From positions 80,763 through 144,762 of the forward strand of contig DCPU01000025.1 of the NCBI GenBank assembly GCA_002323245.1: a stretch of 64,000 nt of DNA. The letters run 5' to 3'. The position numbers were made by a program, and so were the translations under genes. Shown one piece after another: positions 1 through 8,722 of the stretch. The DNA is from Mariprofundus sp. UBA1536. GTDB lineage: Bacteria > Pseudomonadota > Zetaproteobacteria > Mariprofundales > Mariprofundaceae. How positions within the stretch are numbered: position 1 is the first letter of the stretch; every line of letters starts with the position of its first letter. The notes under the pieces are model-generated. The model saw only the letters and a list, made by a program, of their open reading frames with translations. It was not told where the DNA came from and did not search any database.

Positions 1-2
1 GT

Positions 3-1457
3 GCTGCGCTCTTTGAAGTCGATAAAGACAGAGGATTGCTTGGGCTGGTAAGCAATGTGGCTAGTCCAATGACTGAAATTACCGGCAAACGATCAATGAT
101 TGATCCTTATCCAAGTGCAGACATTCAGCCGACATTGGTAACGCTTACGCATGCCGCTGCGGGATACGATCAATACAAAATTGACGGCACTGTTGCTGGT
201 GATGTATCTGGCCTATGGTATATTGATAGCGTTGGCTCTTTTGTCGTGCATGCTAGCGCCCCCACGTATATTTATGTTCGCACTGTGTCAGGCGGAGATG
301 CGCCGCTTACAGATGGGTTTATCTATGCCGCGCGCCCTGAGGGGAAATACAGTGGTAAATTGACTTTTGAACGCGCATCAGGCGCAGTTTATATGGATCC
401 TCTCGACGGATTAGATAAAGTCGCAGCCCCCAATGAGCCGCGCTATGCGCGCGCCCAGAATGGAAGAATAATGCTTCGGCACGAGTCCATTGGCTCGACG
501 AACTTGATTCGCCGTAGTGAAGACCTTGACACAGCCCCCTGGGTTAAGCGTGGTGTAGCTACAGTTGATGCAAGTGCTGTGCCTGCGCCATTTGCGGGTA
601 AAACTATGCAGCTTGTCAGTGGCTTGTCTTCTGGTATGGGGGATAGTGATGTGTTCCAGGATATAGCGTCATCCAATTTTATGGAAAGGCATGAACCATC
701 GCTCTACTTAATGCAAGATTCAATAACGAGCCCGACTGGCAGCATTAGGCTGGAGAATGGAGCAATTGCTGGTCCGGGGAAGTGGAAGATTAACATGGCG
801 CTGGTTAGCTCAGAATCTCCTGAGCGAATCACAAGAGACCACCATGCCGTCACCGTGGTTACAGAGTTTTTATCTTCCCCATCAGGCGCAATCCGTTTGA
901 AGATTATGTCTGATGATAATGTTGCGACCTCTGCATATGTGACCGGCGTCGGTGTCGAGCCTAAAGCATACACATCATCATATATCCCGAACGATTCTGA
1001 TATACTCACATCAACCAGAGCTTCAGATGGCTTTATGAGCCTAAAGCAAGCTGGGAATGTGCTAATTAGTGGTGCACCGTGTTCATTTGTGATTGAGTTT
1101 AGTGTCGACGCTCTGGTGCCTGATAGTCAATTCCTGCTAAAACTTGGTAGTTATTTAGACGATAAAAACTTCATTGAGTTGCGCGGTGGCAATCTGTGGG
1201 TGATTCTTGGTTCGTGTGCCTTTTTTGTTAGTCAAGCAGTTACAGGGCTAACTGCGCGACGCGTGCACAAGCTTATTGTTACGCAGGGGCAATCAAGCGT
1301 CCGGTGTTACCTGGATGGCAGGAAAGTGCGTGACGTTCCAGTGGGTCAGCACAATGCCCTGCCATCCGGACCGATAAAAATCGGGGATGGGTTTAACGGC
1401 TTCATCAATTTTAAAATATATGACTTCGAGCTATCCGAAGCAGAAGCGAGGGCATGA
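3..1457 (+). CDS. Phage tail-fibre / head-spike-like protein, 5' truncated
   Basis: The reading frame is open from the first bases of the window, so the N-terminus lies outside; the TTG at 36 is not a convincing start. The middle (nt 490-960) contains the 'RRSEDLDTAPWVKRG' type sequence followed by a beta-rich stretch, typical of phage head-spike or tail-fibre domains. The last ~150 residues (nt 1010-1455) resemble a LamG/concanavalin-like jelly roll, with a 'YLDGRKV' strand and a 'KIYDFELSEAEARA' ending that is usual for these lectin-like domains. The likely role is a structural or receptor-binding virion protein. The next gene follows at once. The phage link is from domain style only; a non-phage surface lectin is possible. 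Confidence 0.6.
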   Translation, partial: AALFEVDKDRGLLGLVSNVASPMTEITGKRSMIDPYPSADIQPTLVTLTHAAAGYDQYKIDGTVAGDVSGLWYIDSVGSFVVHASAPTYIYVRTVSGGDAPLTDGFIYAARPEGKYSGKLTFERASGAVYMDPLDGLDKVAAPNEPRYARAQNGRIMLRHESIGSTNLIRRSEDLDTAPWVKRGVATVDASAVPAPFAGKTMQLVSGLSSGMGDSDVFQDIASSNFMERHEPSLYLMQDSITSPTGSIRLENGAIAGPGKWKINMALVSSESPERITRDHHAVTVVTEFLSSPSGAIRLKIMSDDNVATSAYVTGVGVEPKAYTSSYIPNDSDILTSTRASDGFMSLKQAGNVLISGAPCSFVIEFSVDALVPDSQFLLKLGSYLDDKNFIELRGGNLWVILGSCAFFVSQAVTGLTARRVHKLIVTQGQSSVRCYLDGRKVRDVPVGQHNALPSGPIKIGDGFNGFINFKIYDFELSEAEARA

Positions 1458-1835
1458 GTGATGTATGATATAGCGACGTACTCAAACGAGACAGTAGCGT
1501 TGTTGGCAGAAGCGCCGGCATCGTTGAAACAATTTGATGATGAAGGCAACTTTGTAAAGCTAACGATTGCCAAGCTTGACACTATTCGGCTTGGCGCCGA
1601 AACGATCTCAGTCGTTCGTTGTGATGAATCAACGGCCCGTGAGCTTGCAGCGCTGGCGCATTTATCGATTTTCGCGAAAGTGCCAATGGGAGAAGATGTG
1701 TATGCAGCGATGAGCGCAAGTAATAAACTCACCTGGGATAGGATTATCAATGGCAAAGCGCGAATCTACACCGATGAAAATGGTGCGGCGTTGGCTGCAG
1801 CGATCGCGCCGCAAATCAGCGCATTTTTATCATGA
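1458..1835 (+). CDS. Small hypothetical protein of the prophage remnant
   Basis: This is a 125-residue protein starting with GTG (1458) or the next codon ATG (1461), directly after the stop of the spike-like gene, with a purine-rich GCGAGGG stretch upstream. It has no signal peptide or membrane segment, and I recognise no catalytic motif. The tight coupling to the fibre-like gene upstream and the overlap with the methylase remnant downstream suggest a late phage operon, where small proteins after tail fibres are often fibre-assembly or unknown proteins. No specific function can be assigned. Confidence 0.55.
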   Translation: MMYDIATYSNETVALLAEAPASLKQFDDEGNFVKLTIAKLDTIRLGAETISVVRCDESTARELAALAHLSIFAKVPMGEDVYAAMSASNKLTWDRIINGKARIYTDENGAALAAAIAPQISAFLS

Positions 1836-2078
1836 TAAATACCCTGGATAGGCGGCAAAGGTCGTTTAGTGAAAGATATCCTGCCTATATTCCCCAAACA
1901 CACATTGGAGCCGTCTGTGGTGCTGCAGCGCTGCTATTTGCAAAGGTTAAATCCAAGTGTGAAGTACTCAATGATATCAATGGCGACTTGATTAATAAAA
2001 GAGCTGAAGATTACCTACACATTGCCTAAAGGCAGCCAAGGCAAAAACACTGGTGAACTGTTGATTTGGAACTGGTAA
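1832..2078 (+). pseudogene. DNA adenine methylase (D12 class) remnant with internal deletion
   Basis: The N-terminal part reads 'AVCGAAALLFAK' followed by 'EVLNDINGDL', matching the start of Dam-like D12-class adenine methylases (usually a P-F-C-G-G-A-A-LLF SAM-binding motif I, then an acidic strand ending in NDINGDL). Right after it the frame runs to a stop at 2029. In another frame, 'ELKITYTLPKG' and 'TGELLIWNW' followed by a stop (2076-2078) match the usual C-terminal end of the same family. About 200 central residues, including the DPPY catalytic motif, are missing, and the two pieces are out of frame. The first Gly of the FCGG motif also reads Ala. It is therefore a dead gene, probably from a prophage. 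Confidence 0.7.
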
Positions 2079-2211
2079 GCTGAGCTAGCATGAAGCTGAT
2101 TCTGAAACCACGTTTCACATTGTGTAATCAGCATATAAAGTGTTTATCGCACGTTTAAGCAGTAATTTATCAAACGCGGCATCAAAACGAACCAAAAAGC
2201 TGCCCCTCAAT

Positions 2212-2303
2212 AGCTATGAATTTCCTGCGCTTTGCCTATTGAAAATGGGCGCGTGTTACTGCGCCTATCCATTTTCAATAGGCAAGACTGCGGCATAGCT
2301 ATA
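2212..2303. repeat. Long imperfect inverted repeat / possible MITE or extended hairpin
   Basis: A perfect 15-bp inverted repeat (GCCTATTGAAAATGG at 2234-2248 and its complement at 2269-2283) encloses an inner GGCGC/GCGCC stem. It is extended outward by matching 'tagctatg' and 'catagcta' arms separated by mismatched spacers. There is no T-run after it, so it is not a simple intrinsic terminator. It may be a miniature mobile element or a structured repeat next to the prophage edge. Confidence 0.6.
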
Positions 2304-2341
2304 ACAGGGGGAGGGTTGCCCCTTCGCTAAATACTTTGCGA

Positions 2342-2361
2342 AACTTCGCGTCCTTCGCGGT
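2342..2361. repeat. 20-bp dispersed repeat, copy 1
   Basis: The sequence aacttcgcgtccttcgcggt occurs here and again, identically, at 5392-5411, so the two copies bracket polA. Similar short repeats are seen in intergenic DNA of many environmental bacteria. I see no coding role. Confidence 0.6.
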
Positions 2362-2443
2362 TTAAAATATGTATAAATTGAACCGTTGACCAATACGTAG
2401 ATAACCACATCATTGGAACACTTCATTATCCCAAGGATGCCCC

Positions 2444-5215
2444 ATGCCGCATTTAGTTCTTATCGATGGCCCCAACTATGTGTTTCGGGCATTTCATGCC
2501 GTTAAACACAATCTGAGCAACTCCAAAGGCCAGCCGACCAATGCGGTGTTTGGGTATGTGCAAATGGTGCGCGGGATTATTAAGGATTTGAAGCCCACGC
2601 ATGTGGCTGTGGTCTTTGACCCTAAAGGTGGAACTTTTCGTAATGCAATGTATGCCGAATACAAAGCCCATCGGCCGCCCATGCCTGAGGATTTGGCAGC
2701 ACAGTGGCAGTATGTGTTTGATGTAACTGATGGTTTTAATTTGCCGCGTGTGTGTGTGGAAAATTATGAGGCCGATGATGTGATTGCTACATTAGCCAGG
2801 CAAGCTGAGGCCAAAGGTTGGGATGTGACCATTGTCTCCACCGATAAAGATTTGATGCAGTTGGTGGGCGATAAGATTTGGATGCTCGATACCATGCGCC
2901 GCAAAGAATATGGCGCGGACGAAGTGATGGAGAAATGGGGTGTTGGCCCTGATCGTATTCAAGACTTGTTGGCGCTCTCCGGTGATTCTGCTGACAATAT
3001 TCCGGGTGTGCCAGGCATTGGTCCGAAAACAGCAGTGGAACTTTTGAATGCGTATGGTGATTTGGAAGGCATCTTAACGCATGCCCATGAAATCAAACAA
3101 AATAAACGCCGAGAAAATCTCATTGAATTTGCCGAGATAGCCCGTTTGTCTTACAACTTGGTGGCTTTGGATGAGCAAACGCCGCTGCCTATCACCCTTG
3201 ATGATTTGATTGTGCAACAACCCAACCGTGAAGTGTTAACCAAACTGTTTGCAGAACTGGAGTTTCGCAGGCTCACTGCCGAGTTTGCCGATGCATCGAT
3301 TTCTGATGTTACCGCAACTGCACCAGATGTGCTTGAAGATGAGGCCAGTGACCATGTGGACCATGAAGTTGCTGATTTGGGAGAACCAAGCTCTGCAAAA
3401 GGGCTGGTGACGTATGTAGTGGATGATGAGGAGAAATTGGCGCAATTGATTAGCGCTTTGGAAGAAGCTGACTTGATCGCTGTGGATACCGAAACCACTT
3501 CGCTAAATGTGCACGATGCAGCTTTGGTGGGTTTATCTTTTTCGGTCAAGGCTGGCGAAGGCTGGTATGTGCCCGTGGGTCATCGCGCTGCTGATTTGCT
3601 CAGCGAATCGCCCAAGCAGTTGGCCAAAGAGTTGGTACTAAACGCTCTGAAACCTGTCTTGGAAAGTGAAAAGCATCGTAAATGTTTGCAACACGCCAAA
3701 TACGATTTACAAATTCTACGCACTGAAGATATCCAGCTTGCTGGCATTGCATACGACACCATGCTGCTTGCTTATGTGCTTGAGCCAGGTCAAGCCGTGG
3801 GCATGGATAAATTGGCGCTGAAATACCTTAACCATCAATGTATCCCTTTTGAGGACGTGGCAGGCAAAGGCGTGAAACAAATTACTTTTGATTTGGTGGA
3901 CGTGCCGCAAGCAGCCATTTATGCAGCAGAAGATGCAGAAGTGACGTTGCGCTTGTGCGCCAAGTTGCTAGCAGAAGCCAATGGGCGCTTGGTGCGTCAT
4001 GACGAGATTGAGTTACCATTGTCTTTGGTGTTGGCCGATATGGAGTGGGTTGGGGCATATGTGGATGCGGCGCAACTGGCCACACTCTCCAAAGTATTTG
4101 GTGAACGCATTGAAACCTTGGAGAAGCAAATTTATTTGGCTGCAGGCGAAGATTTTAATGTGCGCTCGCCCAAGCAGTTGGGTGTATTGCTCTTTGAAAC
4201 CTTGGGTCTAGAGGGTGGTAAAAAAACCAAGTCGGGTCAGTGGGCAACAGGGCAAGATGTGTTGGAAAAATTGGCGGAAGAGCATGAAGTGCCGAGTTTG
4301 ATTGTGGAATCGCGCGGTTTATCGAAATTGAAATCGACTTACACCGATGCCCTGCAAAAAATAATTAACAACAAAACCAAACGGGTGCATACATCTTACA
4401 ATCAAGCGGTAACCACCACTGGCCGTTTGTCTTCGACCAATCCTAACCTACAAAACATTCCTATTCGCAGCACCGAAGGCCGTGAGATTCGCAAAGCGTT
4501 TGTCGCTGAAGCGGGACACAAGCTTATTGCTGCCGATTACTCGCAAATTGAATTGCGTTTGATGGCGCATTTTTCAGGTGATGCAGTGCTTAAAAAAGCA
4601 TTTGCTGATGGCCTGGATATTCATGCTGCCACTGCTGCAGCTGTGAATCAGATTCCGCTGGAAGAAGTAAGCGGTGAAATGCGCCGTCGGGCTAAGGCTG
4701 TGAATTTTGGTATTTTATATGGCATGAGTGCGTTTGGTTTGGCCAAGCAGCTCAATGTTAGCCGTGGCGAAGCCAAAGCCTTTATTGAAGCCTATTTTGC
4801 GCAATACCCAAGCGTGCAAACATTTATGGATATCACCCTGGAAAAAGCCCGTAAGCAAGGTTACGTGGAAACGCTGCTTGGGCATTGGGTGTTTGTGCAC
4901 GATATCAACAGTAGCAACAAAATGATGCAAGCTTATGCAGAGCGCACCGCCATCAATGCACCGTTGCAGGGTTCAGCTGCAGACATCATTAAAGTCGCGA
5001 TGATTCATTTGCAAAAACGCCTCAAAGCAGAAGAGCCAAAAGCTTCATTGATTATGCAGGTGCATGATGAATTGATTGTGGAATGCCCCGATGCTGATGT
5101 GGAACGGGTTTCGAAGTTGATTAAAGACGTGATGGAAGCTGCGGTGACATTGGATGTGCCTTTGATTGCGGATATTGCTTCGGCAGATAGTTGGTTTGGA
5201 GCGCACGAACTGTAG
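2444..5215 (+). CDS. polA: DNA polymerase I
   Basis: At 923 residues this has the usual full length, with all three domains. The N-terminal 5'-3' exonuclease/FEN domain includes 'GVPGIGPKTA' (H3TH). The central 3'-5' proofreading domain keeps its acidic residues ('AVDTETTSL', 'HAKYDLQIL', 'YAAEDAEVTLRL'), so proofreading should be active. The polymerase domain has motif A ('AADYSQIELR'), motif B ('RRAKAVNFGILYG') and motif C ('QVHDELIVE'). It removes RNA primers and fills gaps in replication and repair. The ATG at 2444 is preceded by an AAGGATG Shine-Dalgarno-like stretch. It stands alone, with a terminator shared with convergent thiC. Confidence 0.98.
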   Translation: MPHLVLIDGPNYVFRAFHAVKHNLSNSKGQPTNAVFGYVQMVRGIIKDLKPTHVAVVFDPKGGTFRNAMYAEYKAHRPPMPEDLAAQWQYVFDVTDGFNLPRVCVENYEADDVIATLARQAEAKGWDVTIVSTDKDLMQLVGDKIWMLDTMRRKEYGADEVMEKWGVGPDRIQDLLALSGDSADNIPGVPGIGPKTAVELLNAYGDLEGILTHAHEIKQNKRRENLIEFAEIARLSYNLVALDEQTPLPITLDDLIVQQPNREVLTKLFAELEFRRLTAEFADASISDVTATAPDVLEDEASDHVDHEVADLGEPSSAKGLVTYVVDDEEKLAQLISALEEADLIAVDTETTSLNVHDAALVGLSFSVKAGEGWYVPVGHRAADLLSESPKQLAKELVLNALKPVLESEKHRKCLQHAKYDLQILRTEDIQLAGIAYDTMLLAYVLEPGQAVGMDKLALKYLNHQCIPFEDVAGKGVKQITFDLVDVPQAAIYAAEDAEVTLRLCAKLLAEANGRLVRHDEIELPLSLVLADMEWVGAYVDAAQLATLSKVFGERIETLEKQIYLAAGEDFNVRSPKQLGVLLFETLGLEGGKKTKSGQWATGQDVLEKLAEEHEVPSLIVESRGLSKLKSTYTDALQKIINNKTKRVHTSYNQAVTTTGRLSSTNPNLQNIPIRSTEGREIRKAFVAEAGHKLIAADYSQIELRLMAHFSGDAVLKKAFADGLDIHAATAAAVNQIPLEEVSGEMRRRAKAVNFGILYGMSAFGLAKQLNVSRGEAKAFIEAYFAQYPSVQTFMDITLEKARKQGYVETLLGHWVFVHDINSSNKMMQAYAERTAINAPLQGSAADIIKVAMIHLQKRLKAEEPKASLIMQVHDELIVECPDADVERVSKLIKDVMEAAVTLDVPLIADIASADSWFGAHEL

Positions 5216-5318
5216 TACGTTCGTTCATGGTGGATGACGCCACTTTTGGGCGCACGAAGTGCGGGGCTTGCCCTGAAAGGCAAGATGCATTGAATCAAAA
5301 CGCCTTGAATCAAAACCG

Positions 5319-5366
5319 CCCCTTAAACTTTGGTGTTTTTCCTTCAGGTACCAAAGAAACAAGGGG
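5319..5366. repeat. Imperfect inverted repeat downstream of polA
   Basis: CCCCTT(A)AACTTTGGT pairs imperfectly with ACCAAAG..AAGGGG across a short T-rich loop. It lies in the 265-bp non-coding gap between polA and thiC. It could be a transcript-stabilising hairpin, but it lacks the T-tract of a clean terminator. Confidence 0.35.
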
Positions 5367-5391
5367 GGATTCCCATTGAAATCCTTAGCGT

Positions 5392-5411
5392 AACTTCGCG
5401 TCCTTCGCGGT
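5392..5411. repeat. 20-bp dispersed repeat, copy 2
   Basis: Exact copy of the repeat at 2342-2361, located just before the polA/thiC terminator. Confidence 0.6.
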
Positions 5412-5424
5412 GAAAATAAAGCAT

Positions 5425-5466
5425 AAAAAAAGCCACCCTAAGGTTTCACCAAGGCTGGCTTTTTTG
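5425..5466. terminator. Bidirectional intrinsic terminator between polA and thiC
   Basis: AAAAAAAGCCA is matched by TGGCTTTTTT around an inner, partly paired 'cctaagg...ccaagg' stem. The A-run on one side and T-run on the other let it end transcription from both convergent genes. Confidence 0.75.
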
Positions 5467-5480
5467 TGGTGCTTTAAGAC

Positions 5481-7343
5481 TTAGGCTTTGTGGTAAATCT
5501 CGCTGCCTTTTTCTTTGAATGTTTCCGATTGCTCGTACATACCAGCTTCGATGGCATTCATGGCTTCAATGCCATGTTCTGCTGCATAATCACGTACATC
5601 TTGGGTGATTTTCATCGAGCAGAATTTCGGGCCGCACATGGAGCAGAAATGCGCCACTTTGGCAGATTCCTTTGGCAATGTTTCATCGTGGAATGAGCGA
5701 GCTGTGTCAGGGTCTAATGATAAATTAAACTGATCTTCCCAGCGGAATTCAAAGCGAGCCTTGGACAACGCATCATCGCGTTGCTGACAACCGGGATGGC
5801 CTTTGGCCAAATCAGCAGCGTGGGCTGCAATTTTGTATGTAATCACGCCAGTTTTCACATCGTCACGGTTAGGCAGACCCAAATGTTCTTTAGGCGTTAC
5901 ATAACAAAGCATAGCGCAGCCATACCAACCGATCTGGGCGGCGCCGATACCAGAAGTGATATGGTCATAACCTGGTGCAATATCTGTGGTGAGGGGGCCT
6001 AAGGTGTAGAAAGGCGCTTCATCACAATATTCAAGTTGCAAATCCATGTTTTCTTTGATCATTTGCATAGGCACATGGCCTGGGCCTTCAATCATCACTT
6101 GCACATCATGTTTCCATGCGATTTGAGTGAGTTCGCCCAAGGTTTTAAGCTCGCCCAATTGCGCCGCATCATTGGCATCAGCAATTGCGCCGGGGCGCAA
6201 GCCATCACCCAATGAAAAGGATACATCGTAGGCTTTCATGATTTGGCAAATGTCTTCAAAATGGGTGTAGAGGAAGTTTTCTTTATGATGCGATAAGCAC
6301 CATTTGGCCATAATAGAGCCGCCACGCGATACGATGCCAGCCAAACGATTGGCTGTAAGCGGCACATAACGCAGCAATACGCCAGAGTGGATGGTGAAGT
6401 AATCCACGCCTTGTTCTGCTTGCTCAATCAAAGTGTCGCGGAAGACTTCCCATGTTAAGTCTTCAGCAATGCCATTCACTTTTTCCAAAGCTTGGTAAAT
6501 TGGCACGGTGCCAATAGGCACTGCCGCATTGCGGATAATCCATTCGCGGGTTTCGTGAATGTTTTTGCCTGTGGATAAATCCATGATGGTGTCGGCACCC
6601 CAACGGGTTGCCCATGTCATTTTATCTACTTCTTCTTCAATGGAGGAGCCCAAAGCTGAGTTGCCGATATTACCATTGATTTTGACCAAGAAATTGCGGC
6701 CGATAATCATTGGCTCCAATTCAGGATGGTTGATATTGGCTGGAATAATAGCGCGGCCACGGGCGATTTCTTCGCGCACAAATTCACCAGTAATGACACG
6801 GGGAATGCTGGCACCAAAGGATTGGCCTGGGTGTTGTTTGGTAATTTCACGCAAATGTTCACGGCGTTGGTTTTCACGAATCGCCACATATTCCATTTCT
6901 GGGGTAATGATGCCTTGGCGAGCGTAATGCATTTGCGTTACGTTTTTGCCGACTTTGGCTTTACGTGGTTGTTTGAGGTGCTCAAAGCGAAGGTGATTAA
7001 TGCTTTCGTCATCACGGCGCTCATTGCCGTATTTGGAAGATAATCCGGTCAAAAACGCGGTGTCATCGCGCTCTTCAATCCATGTCGTGCGCACATCAGG
7101 AAGCCCTTTTTTCAAATCCAGTGTGACTTCAGGGTCAGTGTACGGACCAGATGTATCGTAAACTAAAATGGGGTGGTTTTCTTCGATACCTGCAGAGGTA
7201 GTGGTAGGTGACAAACTGATTTCGCGCATCGGCACACGAATGTCCGGGCGAGAGCCTTGAATGTATACCTTCTTTGAATTCGGATAAGGCTGGCGAGCTG
7301 CCTCGTTTTCTGCCGTATTCATGTTTACTGAGGAATCTGTCAT
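5481..7343 (-). CDS. thiC: Phosphomethylpyrimidine synthase ThiC
   Basis: This 620-residue radical-SAM enzyme converts aminoimidazole ribotide (AIR) into HMP phosphate, the pyrimidine half of thiamine. The C-terminal cysteine motif 'CSMCGPKFCSMK' (near residue 565), which binds the 4Fe-4S cluster, is intact. 'GPGHVPMQMI' and 'SGIGAAQIGW' are hallmark ThiC segments. The length and the long N-terminal domain match proteobacterial ThiC. It is divergent from the flavoprotein gene at 7491. The ~150-bp gap shows no recognisable TPP riboswitch core on the minus strand, unusual for thiC, so regulation may differ. Confidence 0.97.
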   Translation of the reverse strand: MTDSSVNMNTAENEAARQPYPNSKKVYIQGSRPDIRVPMREISLSPTTTSAGIEENHPILVYDTSGPYTDPEVTLDLKKGLPDVRTTWIEERDDTAFLTGLSSKYGNERRDDESINHLRFEHLKQPRKAKVGKNVTQMHYARQGIITPEMEYVAIRENQRREHLREITKQHPGQSFGASIPRVITGEFVREEIARGRAIIPANINHPELEPMIIGRNFLVKINGNIGNSALGSSIEEEVDKMTWATRWGADTIMDLSTGKNIHETREWIIRNAAVPIGTVPIYQALEKVNGIAEDLTWEVFRDTLIEQAEQGVDYFTIHSGVLLRYVPLTANRLAGIVSRGGSIMAKWCLSHHKENFLYTHFEDICQIMKAYDVSFSLGDGLRPGAIADANDAAQLGELKTLGELTQIAWKHDVQVMIEGPGHVPMQMIKENMDLQLEYCDEAPFYTLGPLTTDIAPGYDHITSGIGAAQIGWYGCAMLCYVTPKEHLGLPNRDDVKTGVITYKIAAHAADLAKGHPGCQQRDDALSKARFEFRWEDQFNLSLDPDTARSFHDETLPKESAKVAHFCSMCGPKFCSMKITQDVRDYAAEHGIEAMNAIEAGMYEQSETFKEKGSEIYHKA

Positions 7344-7490
7344 AAACGTTGCACTCCATTGTTTCGCTTAAAAAATGATAGGGCGTAATCATAGCCATCT
7401 TGGCTCCGAATATATAGACAATAATCGTAAGCCTATACGCATTTGCGAATAAAATTTGCAAATCAAATGATGTTTTTCAACTATAGGCAG

Positions 7491-8702
7491 ATGAATACGA
7501 ATCTGGTTTATGATGTGGTGATTGTAGGGGCAGGCGCAGCGGGTTTGATGTGCGCGGCCACTGCGGCCAAACGCGGTAAATCGGTGTTGGTGTTAGATAA
7601 GGCGAAAAAGGCTGCGGAGAAGATTCGTATTTCAGGCGGCGGCCGCTGCAATTTTACCAATCGTTTTGTTAAAGCTGAAAATTATTTAAGCGAAAACCCC
7701 CATTTCTGTAAATCAGCATTGGCAGGTTACACCGCAGATGATTTTATTCGCTGGGTGGAAGATTCCGGCATCACTTTTCATGAGCGTGAACATGGGCAGC
7801 TCTTTTGTGATGTTTCGGCGCAAGCAGTTATTGATATGCTGCTCTCCGCTTGTGCTGAAGTGGGTGTTCAGCTCTGGTTAGAAACTGAGGTGCTCAGCCT
7901 CTCTCATGAAGATGCATATCATTTGTTTGTTTCCAAACAAGGTGAGGCGCTAAACATTCAAGCAAGTGCGCTAGTTGTAGCTACGGGCGCATTATCTATT
8001 CCCAAAATGGGTGCTACAGGTTGGGGACACAACATCGCCAAACAATTTGGCTTACGCATCGTCACCCCGCGTCCAGGTTTGGTGCCTTTCACCTTTAGCG
8101 GCAGAGAAAAAGAAGACTTTTTGGCTTTGGCAGGCATTGCCATTCCTGTGTCGGTATCGATTGCCGATAAAAAGCGCAGCCCCATTTTTAAAGAAGCCAT
8201 GCTCTTTACCCACAGAGGATTATCAGGCCCAGCCATACTGCAAATTTCCTCGTATTGGACGCCAGGTGATTCATTGCTTGTCGATGTCTTGCCGCAGATA
8301 AACGCCGCTTTGTTTTTATCGGAAAAGAAGTTGGAGCAACCGCTAGCACAAGTGTCCACAGTGCTTTCAAGCATCTTACCCAAACGTTTGGTGGCTTTGT
8401 TTGCAGAAAGCTTGCCACTGCAACAAAAGATGCAGTCGCTCTCTGATAAAGATATGGATGTTATAGCAAACTTCTTGCACGCATGGCGTATCAAACCCGG
8501 CAGCACTGAGTGCTATCGCACCGCAGAGGTCACCGTAGGCGGGGTCGATACCCGTGATTTGGATTCAAAAACCATGGAAGCCAAATCCCAACAAGGCTTA
8601 TATTTTATTGGTGAAGTTGTTGATGTGACCGGCCATTTGGGCGGCTTCAATTTCCAATGGGCTTGGTCATCAGGTTTTGCCGCTGGTAACAATGTGGTTT
8701 AA
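7491..8702 (+). CDS. NAD(P)/FAD-dependent oxidoreductase, HI0933/YhiN family
   Basis: This is a 403-residue flavoprotein from the ATG at 7491, which puts the dinucleotide-binding strand at the normal N-terminal distance; an upstream TTG and two ATGs would add 8-16 poorly conserved residues. The FAD-binding Rossmann motif is 'VIVGAGAAGLMCAATAAKRG', followed by 'RISGGGRCNFTNR', typical of the HI0933-like (YhiN/BaiN) family. The C-terminal part contains 'EVTVGGVDTRDLDSKTMEAK' and 'EVVDVTGHLGGFNFQWAWSS', again family signatures. The physiological substrate is not established for most members. It is transcribed divergently from thiC. Confidence 0.92.
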   Translation: MNTNLVYDVVIVGAGAAGLMCAATAAKRGKSVLVLDKAKKAAEKIRISGGGRCNFTNRFVKAENYLSENPHFCKSALAGYTADDFIRWVEDSGITFHEREHGQLFCDVSAQAVIDMLLSACAEVGVQLWLETEVLSLSHEDAYHLFVSKQGEALNIQASALVVATGALSIPKMGATGWGHNIAKQFGLRIVTPRPGLVPFTFSGREKEDFLALAGIAIPVSVSIADKKRSPIFKEAMLFTHRGLSGPAILQISSYWTPGDSLLVDVLPQINAALFLSEKKLEQPLAQVSTVLSSILPKRLVALFAESLPLQQKMQSLSDKDMDVIANFLHAWRIKPGSTECYRTAEVTVGGVDTRDLDSKTMEAKSQQGLYFIGEVVDVTGHLGGFNFQWAWSSGFAAGNNVV

Positions 8703-8722
8703 TTTATTTTGGAGAATAGGGA

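Larger units (their letters stand above)
2079..2443. other. Intergenic region between prophage remnant and polA
   Basis: No credible coding frame was found. The stretch contains a long imperfect palindrome centred near 2258, a 20-bp dispersed repeat at 2342-2361 and the region just upstream of polA. It probably marks the right boundary of the degraded prophage. I saw no tRNA or clear attachment-site duplication inside the window. Confidence 0.5.

Noticed and set aside
7344..7490. TPP riboswitch upstream of thiC
   Set aside because: No match to the conserved TPP riboswitch core could be found on the minus strand.
7443..7490. Upstream TTG start for the flavoprotein
   Set aside because: It would add 16 residues that do not fit the family, and ATG 7491 places the FAD motif correctly.
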